Below are positions 33,161-41,279 of a stretch of DNA of 64,000 nucleotides, in pieces. Source of the stretch: Amycolatopsis taiwanensis DSM 45107 (GTDB lineage Bacteria; Actinomycetota; Actinomycetes; Mycobacteriales; Pseudonocardiaceae). The stretch is taken from NCBI RefSeq assembly GCF_000519205.1, contig NZ_KI912602.1:94350-158349 (forward strand). The letters are read 5' to 3'. Position numbers and translations under genes: made by a program. Position 1 is the stretch's first letter. Each line of letters starts with the position of its first letter. The notes beneath the pieces are model-generated. The model searched no databases, had not been told where the DNA came from, and saw only the letters and a list, made by a program, of their open reading frames with translations.

Positions 33161-33314
33161 TCGCGAGTCCCCCGTTCCCGTCACGCGTGTCCCCCACTCC
33201 CGTACTGCGAGTTCCCCATTCCCGTACTGCGAGTTCCACGTTCCGGGCGACCGGAAAGTGGGACTCGCGCTACGGGAACGTGGGACACGCGCTACGGGAA
33301 CGTGGGACACGCGC
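33161..33314. repeat. Family A repeat array with central inversion
   Basis: Four direct units (GCGAGTCCCCCGTTCCCGTC, GCGTGTCCCCCACTCCCGTA and variants) are followed by three inverted units (ACGGGAACGTGGGACACGCG). The centre near 33231-33266 can fold (GAGTTCC with GGACTC flanking GTTCC/GGAAA). The array fills the junction between the convergent VanW and TetR genes. Confidence 0.85.
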
Positions 33315-33335
33315 CGCCTTCGTAGGCCGGCCTCG

Positions 33336-33998
33336 CTAATCCGGCAGTTGGCGGCCTTGGAGTACGGCGAGGCGGCAGGCGACCCCGTCCAGACAGCGTT
33401 CGACGGCGTAGTCGTAGAAGTCGGCGAAATAGTTCGACTGCCGGGGCCGATCGCTGAGCTGGTCGAACGGCGAGGAGTTCTTCGACTCGACGTTGCGGCG
33501 TTGCTCGTCCTCGGCCGAGACGAACAGGCAGGCCGTGTTCAGCAGCAGACGAAAGACCGTCGGCGCCTCCTCGCCGAACCCGGCGGCCCACAACGTCCGC
33601 ACACCGCGGTCGACGAGAGTGGAGGCGGCCGACGAGGTGGCTTCGTAGAGGGCCAGCCGGCGCGCCACGCCGGGATAGCCGGTCAGCACCGATCGCAGGT
33701 CGGTCAGTAGCGCCCGGAACCACTCGCGCCAGGGCAGGTCCTCCTCGGGCACCGGCAGCAACTCGATCACTCGCTCGGCCACGGCGGCCACCACGGCCTC
33801 CCGGTCGCCCACGTGGTGATAGACGACCGCGGGGTAGGCGTCGAGCGCTCCGGCCAGCTGCCGCAGGGTCCAGCCGTCCAAGCCGTGGCGCGCCGTCAGG
33901 TCGATCGCGGAGTTGATGATCTTCTCCGGGGTGACGGCGGGTAAGCCCGCGGCGTCGCGGGAACGCGGGCGGCCACGCACCGCGGCAGACTTCACCAT
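33336..33998 (-). CDS. TetR family regulator
   Basis: 220 residues. The HTH spans about 24-70 (TPEKIINSAIDLTARHGLDG, WTLRQLAGALDAYPAVVYHHV), with a TetR_C-like C-terminal domain. The N-terminus is basic (RGRPRSRDAAG). ATG 33998 diverges from the small DUF5302 gene; I see no clear palindrome between them. Target unknown. Confidence 0.88.
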   Translation of the reverse strand: MVKSAAVRGRPRSRDAAGLPAVTPEKIINSAIDLTARHGLDGWTLRQLAGALDAYPAVVYHHVGDREAVVAAVAERVIELLPVPEEDLPWREWFRALLTDLRSVLTGYPGVARRLALYEATSSAASTLVDRGVRTLWAAGFGEEAPTVFRLLLNTACLFVSAEDEQRRNVESKNSSPFDQLSDRPRQSNYFADFYDYAVERCLDGVACRLAVLQGRQLPD

Positions 33999-34105
33999 GC
34001 CGGTAACCCTAGTCTCCTCGCCGCGAGCTTATTAGCAGGTTGCCAGTTACGTGATCTAGCGAATATCCACTGGCGGCGGCCGACCGGTGATGACAGAGTT
34101 GCGCC

Positions 34106-34285
34106 ATGCCGGAAAACGACTCTTCGGATCCGACCGACGACGTCAAGCGCAAGTTCCGCGAAGCCCTCGAGCGCAAGCAGACGAAGGCCAGGAACGGCTC
34201 TGCCCACGACAACGGCGGCGCCAAGAACGCCCACGCGCACGGACCCGCCGCGAGCAAGCGCACCTTCCGCCGCAAGTCCGGCTAG
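34106..34285 (+). CDS. DUF5302 family small protein
   Basis: 59 residues, a small highly charged protein starting MPENDSSDPTDDVKRKF, with REALERKQTKARNG in the middle, a His/Ala-rich middle (GAKNAHAHGPAASK) and ending RTFRRKSG. This layout matches the actinobacterial DUF5302 family; function unknown. Its stop TAG (34283-34285) overlaps the stop of the convergent DHA2 exporter gene in the palindrome CTAG. Confidence 0.8.
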   Translation: MPENDSSDPTDDVKRKFREALERKQTKARNGSAHDNGGAKNAHAHGPAASKRTFRRKSG

Positions 34286-35886
34286 CCGCGGATCCCAGGA
34301 CCGATCACCAGTCCTGGTCCCAGCCCCACCAACACGATTCGATACCAGTTGAGTCCATGAGTGACCCGTTCATGCCGCTGGGTTGCTCGGTTTCTTGACT
34401 TGGGTGTTTCCGGTTCGGCATGGTCCGGCCGGTAGTGGCGGGGCAGCAGGAAGCCGGCTGCCAGAGCGGTGACGAGCAGGCCGATGCCCAGCCACAGTGA
34501 CATGGCGAAGGCATCGCCGACGTGCCGCGCTGGGGTCGCGGTCTGGACCGCTGTCGTAGCGTCCGGTGGGCGTAGTCCGGCGAAGAACACGGTGCCGATC
34601 ACGGCGACCCCGATGGCGGCGCCGAGGTGGCTGGTGGTGTTGAACAGCCCGGAGCCGGTGCCCGCGTCGGCCGGCTCGAGGTCGGTCAGGGGCAGCACGG
34701 CCAGGGGTGAAGTCGCCAGCCCCATGCCGACGGCACCGACGAGGATGCCAGGCAGCAGCGCCGCCCACCCGGTACTCGGCGTGGCACTGGTCGCGGTGAC
34801 GGCGAGCAGCGCGAAGCCGGCCGCGTTGAGGACCAATCCCGCTTGGACGGTCAGCCGGCCGAACCTGGGCAGCAGCACCGCGGCCGAAAGCCCGGCCATT
34901 ACGGCCACGACGACCGACCAGGGCAGCAGCGTCAGCCCGGCAGCCAGCGGGCCGTAACCGAGCCCGAGCTGGAGAAACTGCATGAACACCAGGAAGAACC
35001 CGATGATGGCGGCGAGAAAAAGCAGCTGCACCACCAGCCCGCCGGACAGCGAACGGATCGCGAGCAGCCCGATCCGCAGCAGGGGGTCTCCACCGCGCGA
35101 AGCCAGGCGACGTTGGTGGACGACGAACCCGGCCAGCACCGCCAGACCGGCGATGACCGAGGCGGTGGCCCAGCCGGGCCACTGGGGCCGGTCGGCCGCG
35201 GTGATCAGCGGGTAGAGCAACAGCAGCAGCCCGGCCGTGGAGATCCCCACCCCGGCCAGATCCAGGCGGGCGGCGTGGGTCGCGCGGGCCTCGGGCAGCA
35301 GCCGCCAGGCGACCGGCATGGCGACGAGGCCGACCAGGACGTTGACGAAGAACACCAGCCGCCACCCGGCGCCGGCGAGGTCCCAGACCACCAGCACCGG
35401 CCCCAGGACCGTACCCATTGCGGCGGCCAGCGGGACCAGCGCGGAGTACGTGGCCATCGCGGGTCCCCGCTCGGCCGGGGTGTACATCAGCTGGATCTGG
35501 GAGAGCACCTGCGGAACCATGGCCGCGGCGAACAGACCCTGCAGCACCCGTGCGAACACCAGCATGCCCGGTGTCACCGACGCCCCGCAGAGGGCCGAGG
35601 CCACGACGAATCCCGCCATACCGGCCAGGAACACCCGTTTGTGCCCAAGCCGGTCACCAGCGCGGGCACCAATGATCAATCCCAGCGCCAGGGCCAGGGT
35701 GTAGCCCGACGACATCCACTCCACGGCGCTCGGGCCGGCGCGCAGGTCGGTCTGGATGGACGGCAGGACGACATAGAGGATCGTGACGTCCATCAGGTCC
35801 ATGAACGCCGCCAGCAGGATCACCAGCAGCGCGACGGTCCGCGCGCGAGGAGAGATCGGCGGCGCGGCGGTCGAAGTGGCAGGCAT
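34282..35886 (-). CDS. DHA2 family (EmrB/QacA-type, 14-TM) MFS exporter
   Basis: 534 residues. Fourteen helices; motif A is GARAGDRLGHKRVF, helix 1 has LMDVTILYVVLPSIQ, and LVFARVLQGLFAAAMVPQVLS is in helix 4. It probably exports drugs or natural products by proton antiport. I chose ATG 35884-35886 because GAGGG lies 9 bases upstream. The tail after RHYRPDH includes residues encoded by a family C repeat word (34357-34370) and looks like a non-conserved extension. It diverges from a MarR gene over a 19-base palindrome. Confidence 0.88.
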   Translation of the reverse strand: MPATSTAAPPISPRARTVALLVILLAAFMDLMDVTILYVVLPSIQTDLRAGPSAVEWMSSGYTLALALGLIIGARAGDRLGHKRVFLAGMAGFVVASALCGASVTPGMLVFARVLQGLFAAAMVPQVLSQIQLMYTPAERGPAMATYSALVPLAAAMGTVLGPVLVVWDLAGAGWRLVFFVNVLVGLVAMPVAWRLLPEARATHAARLDLAGVGISTAGLLLLLYPLITAADRPQWPGWATASVIAGLAVLAGFVVHQRRLASRGGDPLLRIGLLAIRSLSGGLVVQLLFLAAIIGFFLVFMQFLQLGLGYGPLAAGLTLLPWSVVVAVMAGLSAAVLLPRFGRLTVQAGLVLNAAGFALLAVTATSATPSTGWAALLPGILVGAVGMGLATSPLAVLPLTDLEPADAGTGSGLFNTTSHLGAAIGVAVIGTVFFAGLRPPDATTAVQTATPARHVGDAFAMSLWLGIGLLVTALAAGFLLPRHYRPDHAEPETPKSRNRATQRHERVTHGLNWYRIVLVGLGPGLVIGPGIRG

Positions 35887-35929
35887 GATTCCCATCCCTC
35901 GGAGATAGCCAGCTAACTGCACCACACAG

Positions 35930-35948
35930 TTGCTGCGTCGCGCAGCAA
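35930..35948. promoter_or_regulatory. MarR operator (19-bp palindrome) in the DHA2/MarR divergent promoter
   Basis: TTGCTGCGTCGCGCAGCAA is a perfect inverted repeat with 8-base arms and a 3-base centre. A second weaker dyad, AACTG-N7-CAGTT, lies beside it (35915-35931). Likely bound by the MarR protein at 36014 to control both the exporter and the MarR-hydrolase operon. Confidence 0.65.
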
Positions 35949-36013
35949 GTGCGCGGCGCAGGTTAACCGGCTAGGGTTCGTCCTCGCAAGTCAGCGGAGA
36001 GGACGGATGGCGC

Positions 36014-36517
36014 ATGGCCGGGAAACAGGCAGCCGCAGCAGCCCAGCGAATCCTGGGGGCCATGCCCGACTGGGGGCACGCCATCGCCCAGCTCAACGCC
36101 GTGGTCGCCGAGCGGATGGGGGTCACGCTCAGCGACCTGGACTGCCTGGACGCGCTGAACAAGCACGGTCCGGCCACCGCGAGCACGCTGGCCCGATTCG
36201 TGGACCTGACGTCCGGATCGGTGTCCCGCATGATCGACCGGCTCGACGCGGCCGGCTGCATCAAACGCGTCCAGGACCCGCACGACCGACGCAAGGTGCT
36301 GATCGAACCCACCGCCGACGGACTGGAGCGCGTCCGGTCCTACTACGCCAGCCTGGCGGCCTGCACCCTGGACGATCTCGCCGAATTCACCGAGGCCGAA
36401 CTAGCCGTGGTACAGCGATTCATCGACAAGGCACGCGAGAGCACGAATGCCGAACTCACCCGGCTCCGAAAGGCGTCATCAATCCGCCCAGGAAACAAGA
36501 AGGACTCCGCACGGTGA
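36014..36517 (+). CDS. MarR family regulator
   Basis: 167 residues. The winged helix spans about 45-110 (LDALNKHGPATASTLARFVDL, TSGSVSRMIDRLDAAGCIKR, DPHDRRKVLIEPT in the wing), with flanking dimerisation helices. It diverges from the DHA2 exporter and is followed by an alpha/beta hydrolase with a 4-base overlap. This is a classic layout for drug-responsive derepression. Confidence 0.9.
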   Translation: MAGKQAAAAAQRILGAMPDWGHAIAQLNAVVAERMGVTLSDLDCLDALNKHGPATASTLARFVDLTSGSVSRMIDRLDAAGCIKRVQDPHDRRKVLIEPTADGLERVRSYYASLAACTLDDLAEFTEAELAVVQRFIDKARESTNAELTRLRKASSIRPGNKKDSAR

Positions 36518-37281
36518 CCGGGTTGTCCGTGCGTCGATTCCCCAGCCACGACGGGCTGGAACTGGCCTATCGAGAACTGGGCACCGGCCGCCCCCTCGTG
36601 CTGCTGCACGGCTTCACCGCCCACGGACCACAACTGATCGACCCCGGCCCCGCGGGCACTATCGCCGAGCGGGGCTACCGCGTCATCCTGCCGGACCTGC
36701 GCGGCCACGGTGACAGCGCCCGGCCGCACGACCCGGTGTCCTACCCGCCCGATGTGCTGGCCGACGACGGTCTCGCCCTGATCGAGTGGCTCGGACTCGA
36801 CGACTACGACCTCGGCGGCTACTCCCTGGGCGCGCGGATCGTACTGCGCGTGCTGGTCCGCGGCGCCCAGCCGGCCCGCGCGATCGTGGCTGGTCAAGGT
36901 CTCACCGCGATCAGCCGCGCGAGCAGGCAGGGCGGCCGGTACCGCCGCGTGCTGACCGCGCTGGTCAACGGGCACGCTCTCGCACCCGGATCAGCGGACG
37001 CCGAACAGGCGCACTGGATCACCCAACTCGGCGGCGACCCGCAGGCGCTCCTGCATGTCCTCGACACGCACGTCCCGACATCCGAAGCCGCGTTGTCCCG
37101 GCTCACGACCCCCACGCTGGTGGCCGTCGGCGACGAGGACCACGCTTCCGCCTCCGCCGAAGCCCTCGCCGCCACGCTGCCCAACGCGCGATTCACCAAG
37201 GTTCCGGGCAACCACTTCACCGCACTAACCAGCCCGGAACTCGCGGCCGCGATCATGGCCTTCCTCGGTCGGCCATCCTGA
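36514..37281 (+). CDS. Alpha/beta hydrolase
   Basis: 255 residues. Oxyanion segment LVLLHGFTAHGPQL, strand VILPDLRGHGDSARP, nucleophile Ser in YDLGGYSLGARIVLR, acid in LVAVGDEDHASAS and His in VPGNHFTAL. GTG start overlaps the MarR stop by 4 bases (GTGA). Probably hydrolyses a compound sensed by the MarR or exported by the DHA2 pump; substrate unknown. Confidence 0.87.
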   Translation: MTGLSVRRFPSHDGLELAYRELGTGRPLVLLHGFTAHGPQLIDPGPAGTIAERGYRVILPDLRGHGDSARPHDPVSYPPDVLADDGLALIEWLGLDDYDLGGYSLGARIVLRVLVRGAQPARAIVAGQGLTAISRASRQGGRYRRVLTALVNGHALAPGSADAEQAHWITQLGGDPQALLHVLDTHVPTSEAALSRLTTPTLVAVGDEDHASASAEALAATLPNARFTKVPGNHFTALTSPELAAAIMAFLGRPS

Positions 37282-37318
37282 CATCGAGGCGCTCGACGCG
37301 GAGGCCGCCGCGAAGGCA

Positions 37319-37347
37319 GTGGGCGTGCGGAAGCTCCGCACGCCCAC
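37319..37347. terminator. Bidirectional terminator hairpin
   Basis: GTGGGCGTGCGGA and its perfect complement TCCGCACGCCCAC flank an AGC loop (13-base stem). It lies between the convergent hydrolase and amino-acid dehydrogenase genes. Confidence 0.8.
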
Positions 37348-37359
37348 TCGAAATCTCGC

Positions 37360-38424
37360 TCAGGGCAGCAGGATGGACCTCAACCTGCCCACCTCGGACA
37401 TCCGCCGCTCGGCGAGCCGGTCCGCGGCCGTCGCGGGCGGCACCCCCTCGGCACCGGCCAGTGCGAACACGGCCTTGGTGGTGTCGAAGATCGAGCTCGC
37501 GCGCTGCTTGGCGCGCTCGAAGTCGAAGCCGTGCAACTCGTCGCTCACCTGGATCACACCACCCGCGTTGACCAGGTAGTCCGGCGCGTACAGGACACCG
37601 CGCTCGGAGAGCAGCTTGTCGATGTCGGGATGGGCGAGCTGGTTGTTCGCCGCGCCACAGACGATCTCGGCCCGCAGCCTGGGCACCGTTTGGTCGGTGA
37701 GGACACCGCCGAGCGCGCAGGGCGCGAAGATGTCCAACTGCTGGCCGATCAGGTCGTCGACGACCGTGACCTCCGGGTGCGCGGCGAGGGTGCGCTCGAT
37801 CGCGGCGGCCGAGACATCGCAGACCACCACTTCGGCGCCCGCGTCCAGGAGATGACCGACCAGTATGCGCCCGACCTTGCCGACCCCGGCCACGCCGACC
37901 CGGCGGCCGGCGAGATCCGGCGTGCCCCAGCGGTGTTCGGCGCAGGCGCGCATGCCCTGGAAGACCCCGAAAGCGGTGAGCACCGAGGAGTCACCCGCCC
38001 CGCCGTTGGCGGCCGAGCGCCCGGTGACGAACCGGGTTTCCCTTGCCACTACGTCCATGTCCGCGACGTAGGTACCCACGTCACAAGCGGTGATGTAGCG
38101 GCCGCCGAGGGACTGCACGAAACGCCCGTAGGCCCGCAGCAGCGCCTCCGTCTTGGTGGTCTCCGGGTCGCCGATGATCACCGCCTTGCCGCCGCCGAGA
38201 TCGAGCCCCGCCAGCGCGTTCTTGTAGGCCATCCCCTTGGCCAGCGCCAGCACGTCGTCCAGCGCCTCGCTTTCGGCCTGGTAGGGGTAGAACCGCGTGC
38301 CGCCCAGTGCTGGGCCCAGCGCGGTGGAGTAGATGGCGATGATCGCCTTGAGGCCGGTCTGCGCATCCTGGCAGAACACGACCTGCTCATGGCCGCTGCC
38401 GCGGCCGAACACGACTTCCGTCAC
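37360..38424 (-). CDS. Leu/Phe/Val-type amino acid dehydrogenase
   Basis: 354 residues. The N-terminal Glu/Leu/Phe/Val dehydrogenase dimerisation domain has ALGPALGGTRFYPY and KGMAYKNALAGLDLGGGKAV with the catalytic lysines. The C-terminal NAD domain has RRVGVAGVGKVGRILVGHLL. It reversibly deaminates branched-chain or related amino acids; valine dehydrogenase is the usual actinomycete role, but specificity cannot be read. I chose GTG 38422-38424 because GAGGAG lies upstream; the open frame extends further without support. Confidence 0.87.
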   Translation of the reverse strand: MTEVVFGRGSGHEQVVFCQDAQTGLKAIIAIYSTALGPALGGTRFYPYQAESEALDDVLALAKGMAYKNALAGLDLGGGKAVIIGDPETTKTEALLRAYGRFVQSLGGRYITACDVGTYVADMDVVARETRFVTGRSAANGGAGDSSVLTAFGVFQGMRACAEHRWGTPDLAGRRVGVAGVGKVGRILVGHLLDAGAEVVVCDVSAAAIERTLAAHPEVTVVDDLIGQQLDIFAPCALGGVLTDQTVPRLRAEIVCGAANNQLAHPDIDKLLSERGVLYAPDYLVNAGGVIQVSDELHGFDFERAKQRASSIFDTTKAVFALAGAEGVPPATAADRLAERRMSEVGRLRSILLP

Positions 38425-38788
38425 GGTCGGTGACTCCTCTTTCGAAACGCTTGTGGCGCCTGGTATATCGCTACCACGGAAAGGTCGTTTCCGCGTCTCA
38501 ACCGTGCCACGCCGGTGAAACCTCTGGCAAGATCGGGTTGCGCGCGCCGGCTCGGTCGCGACCGGGCGCCGCCGGAGCAGCACACGGGGCGGGAGAGCCG
38601 TCCCGCGCCGCCACCGGTTACGTGGTGGAACGAACCATTCATCCGTTTGCCAACCAAAGTAGGAAATTGGTCATTCTTCCGACCAAGGTATACTTTTGGC
38701 GGCTGGTTGAGTCTTTTACTTCCCCCAATCGGGTTTGGCCTTTAATCTCTGGCGGGTTCAGCCTTCAACCTCCAGAGGGGAAGTTGCA
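38425..38788. promoter_or_regulatory. Divergent regulatory region, dehydrogenase / sedolisin
   Basis: 364 bases without a convincing gene. The right part (38640-38770) is markedly AT-richer than the surroundings. A plus-strand promoter candidate is TTGGTC (38667-38672) with TATACT (38689-38694), spacing 16, giving a leader of about 90 bases before the sedolisin GTG. Short open frames here are not supported. Confidence 0.45.
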
Positions 38789-40717
38789 GTGCGAAGAGCT
38801 TTGACCCTGTTCTTTTCGGCCACACTCGTGACAGCGGCCGCCGCGACCCCGGCGTGGGCCGCGCAGGGGCGCGCGGTGATCCCGTCGTCGCACCCGCAGT
38901 GGGCCACCCCGCAGAGCAAGGTGGCGGATGCCAGCCCGTCGTCCCAGCTGAGCTTCCGGGTCTACCTGTCCATGCGTGACCAGGCCGGCGCGGAAGCCGC
39001 CGCGCAGGCGGTCAGCGACCCGTCGAGCGCGACTTACCGGCAGTACCTGAGCCCGGACCAGGTACGCGATCGGTTCGCCGCCACCGACGCTACGGTCGAT
39101 TCGGTGCGGAACTGGTTGTCCGCGAGCGGGTTCGCCATCGGCGACGTGCCATCCAACAAGGCATATGTGCAGGCCACCGGCACCACCGGCCAGGTCGAGC
39201 AGGCGTTCGGCGTGCAACTGGCCAAGTACCGGGTGGCGGGGCAGGTGCTGCGGGCGGCGGACCGGGAGTTGTCCGTTCCGACGCCGCTGGCCCGCGACGT
39301 GCTCGGTGTGGTCGGTGTGGACCAGGCCGGCCAACTGCTCAAGCCGAACCACACCGCCGGCACCACCCCGTCCGACGTGCCACCGGAGGCCGGCTTCCGC
39401 AACGCGCCACCGTGCAGCGACTACTACGGCCAGAAGATCGACACCACCGACCCGGCCTTCGGCGGCGAGCAACGGCCGTACGCGCCGTGCGGTTACAACC
39501 CGGCCCAGCTGCGGTCGGCCTACGGTGTGGACCAGGTGCCCTCGACCGGCGCCGGCACCACCGTGGCCATTGTGGACGCTTTCGCTTCGCCGACGCTCTT
39601 CGCCGACGCGAGCGAATACGCGCGCCGCAACGACCCCGCGCATCCGTTGCGGCCGTCCCAGTTCGCCGAGCACATCTTCCCGACGAACTCCGCGCTGGAG
39701 CCGCCGGACCAGTGTGACGCGGCGGGCTGGTACGGGGAGCAGACCCTCGACGTCGAGGCCGTGCACGCGCTCGCCCCGGACGCGAACATCCTGTACGTGG
39801 GCGGTTCCGACTGCCAGGACGCATCGCTGGACGAGGCGCTGAACTGGATCGTGGCCGGCCACCACGCGGACATCATCTCCAACTCCTACGGCGACGCCGG
39901 CGAGGACGTCCCGCGCTCCGAGGTGGCGGCCTGGAACCAGATCTCGATCCAGGCGGTGCTGCAGGGCATCGGCGTCTACTTCTCCTCCGGTGACTCCGGG
40001 GACGAAGCGGCCCGGCTCGGGGCCCCAGCGGCGGACTTCCCGGCCTCCCAACCCTGGGTGACCGCGGTCGGCGGGACCAGCCTGGCGGTCGGCGAGGACG
40101 GCAAGCGCATCTTCGAAACCGGTTGGGAGACCGGCCGGAGCGTGCTGACCAACGGCGCCTACGTGCCCGGCCCGCCCGGGGCGTTCCAGTCCGGCTCCGG
40201 CGGTGGTACCAGCGTGCTCTTCGGCCAGCCCTTCTACCAGCGGGGAATCGTGCCGGACGCGCTGGCGAACCAGAACCAGCACGGCAAGAAGCGGGGCCGG
40301 GTGGTTCCGGACATCTCGACGGTCGGCGACCCGAACACCGGCTTCCTGGTCGGGCAGACGCAAACCTTCCCGGAGGGTGTCTCCTACGACCAGTACCGGC
40401 TCGGCGGCACCAGCCTGTCGTCGCCGGTGCTCGCCGGCATCATGGCGGTGTCCGACAGCCTCGTCCACTTCCACCACGGGTTCATCAACCCGCTGATCTA
40501 CGCGACCGCCAAGTCGCCGTCGATCAACGACGTGCAACACGTGGAGGGCGCGGTCCAACGGGTCGACTTCGTCAACTCGACGGACGCTTCGGACGGCCTG
40601 ATCGTGTCCGCCCGCAAGCTCGACTTCCCGAACCTGACCATCCACACCACTCGCGGCTACGACAACGTCACCGGCGTTGGCTCGCCCAACGGCCCGGCGT
40701 TCCTGTACCGGCCGTAG
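38789..40717 (+). CDS. Secreted sedolisin (S53 family, kumamolisin-like) protease precursor
   Basis: 642 residues. A Sec signal peptide (RRALTLFFSATLVTAAAA then TPAWAAQ, cleavage near residue 25) is followed by a pro-kumamolisin activation domain (SFRVYLSMRDQAGAEAAA, SATYRQYLSPDQVRDRF). In the catalytic domain Glu and Asp are in YGEQTLDVEAVHAL (about 315-328), the oxyanion Asp is in NSYGDAGED, and the Ser is in YRLGGTSLSSPVLAG near 541. A calcium site is in GYDNVTGVGSPNG. The enzyme is an acid-acting endopeptidase outside the cell. GTG 38789 follows AGAGGGG. Confidence 0.93.
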   Translation: MRRALTLFFSATLVTAAAATPAWAAQGRAVIPSSHPQWATPQSKVADASPSSQLSFRVYLSMRDQAGAEAAAQAVSDPSSATYRQYLSPDQVRDRFAATDATVDSVRNWLSASGFAIGDVPSNKAYVQATGTTGQVEQAFGVQLAKYRVAGQVLRAADRELSVPTPLARDVLGVVGVDQAGQLLKPNHTAGTTPSDVPPEAGFRNAPPCSDYYGQKIDTTDPAFGGEQRPYAPCGYNPAQLRSAYGVDQVPSTGAGTTVAIVDAFASPTLFADASEYARRNDPAHPLRPSQFAEHIFPTNSALEPPDQCDAAGWYGEQTLDVEAVHALAPDANILYVGGSDCQDASLDEALNWIVAGHHADIISNSYGDAGEDVPRSEVAAWNQISIQAVLQGIGVYFSSGDSGDEAARLGAPAADFPASQPWVTAVGGTSLAVGEDGKRIFETGWETGRSVLTNGAYVPGPPGAFQSGSGGGTSVLFGQPFYQRGIVPDALANQNQHGKKRGRVVPDISTVGDPNTGFLVGQTQTFPEGVSYDQYRLGGTSLSSPVLAGIMAVSDSLVHFHHGFINPLIYATAKSPSINDVQHVEGAVQRVDFVNSTDASDGLIVSARKLDFPNLTIHTTRGYDNVTGVGSPNGPAFLYRP

Positions 40718-40730
40718 CCCGGATCCGATG

Positions 40731-40772
40731 ACGGCCGCCTCGGGGAATTCCCTCGAGGCGGCCGTTTTGTTT
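40731..40772 (+). terminator. Intrinsic terminator of the sedolisin gene
   Basis: ACGGCCGCCTCG (40731-40742) pairs perfectly with CGAGGCGGCCGT (40754-40765), loop 11 bases, followed by TTTGTTT. One of the few U-tract terminators in the window. Confidence 0.85.
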
Positions 40773-40791
40773 CACTGTTCGTCGAGCCGGT

Positions 40792-41262
40792 TCACCACCC
40801 TCCGACGGGTGGCGGCTTGAGGATCTGGGCGATGTTCATCCAGAAACCGGCCGAGGCGAGCACCACGGTCAAGGTGGAAAGCGCTTTCTGGTCATAGTGC
40901 TGGGAGACCTCGGCGAACAGGTCATCGGTGACCCGCTCGTCGCCTCGCGTGTTCGGCTGGAACATGGCTTCGGTCAGCGCCAGCGCGGCCCGCTCGGCAT
41001 CGGTGAAGAAGGGCGCGTCCCACCAGGTCGCCACGCTGGCGATGCGCTCCTCGGACTCCCCGGCCTGGCGCAGGTCCGCCGAGTGCCTTAGCACCTGGTA
41101 GGTGTTGCCGACGATCTGGCCGGCACGCAGGTAGCTCAGGCTGATCGTGGCCGGTGGTACCGAGCCGTTCATGGTGGCCTTCGCCAGCGCGCCGGCCACC
41201 TCCGGGATTTCCGGCACGAGCTCGTTGATATCGGGTATCCGGTTGTCCACGGTGTTCTCCAT
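40792..41262 (-). CDS. Carboxymuconolactone decarboxylase/AhpD-like protein without redox cysteines
   Basis: 156 residues of the AhpD/CMD fold: ISLSYLRAGQIVGNTYQVLRH and EERIASVATWWDAPFFTDAERAALALTEAMF (consecutive parts). In AhpD-like alkylhydroperoxidases the first patch reads CxxC-x2-H. Here NTYQ replaces CxxC, so the thiol redox centre is lost. It lies 17 bases downstream of an ECF41-type sigma gene. ECF41 sigmas are classically paired with carboxymuconolactone-decarboxylase-like genes, and this is its probable partner or target. Confidence 0.85.
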   Translation of the reverse strand: MENTVDNRIPDINELVPEIPEVAGALAKATMNGSVPPATISLSYLRAGQIVGNTYQVLRHSADLRQAGESEERIASVATWWDAPFFTDAERAALALTEAMFQPNTRGDERVTDDLFAEVSQHYDQKALSTLTVVLASAGFWMNIAQILKPPPVGGW

Positions 41263-41279
41263 GGTCGTCGGGAATGTTG

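Noticed and set aside
38430..38804. 124-codon plus-strand open frame before the sedolisin gene
   Set aside because: No family resemblance, overlaps the promoter candidate and the sedolisin start.
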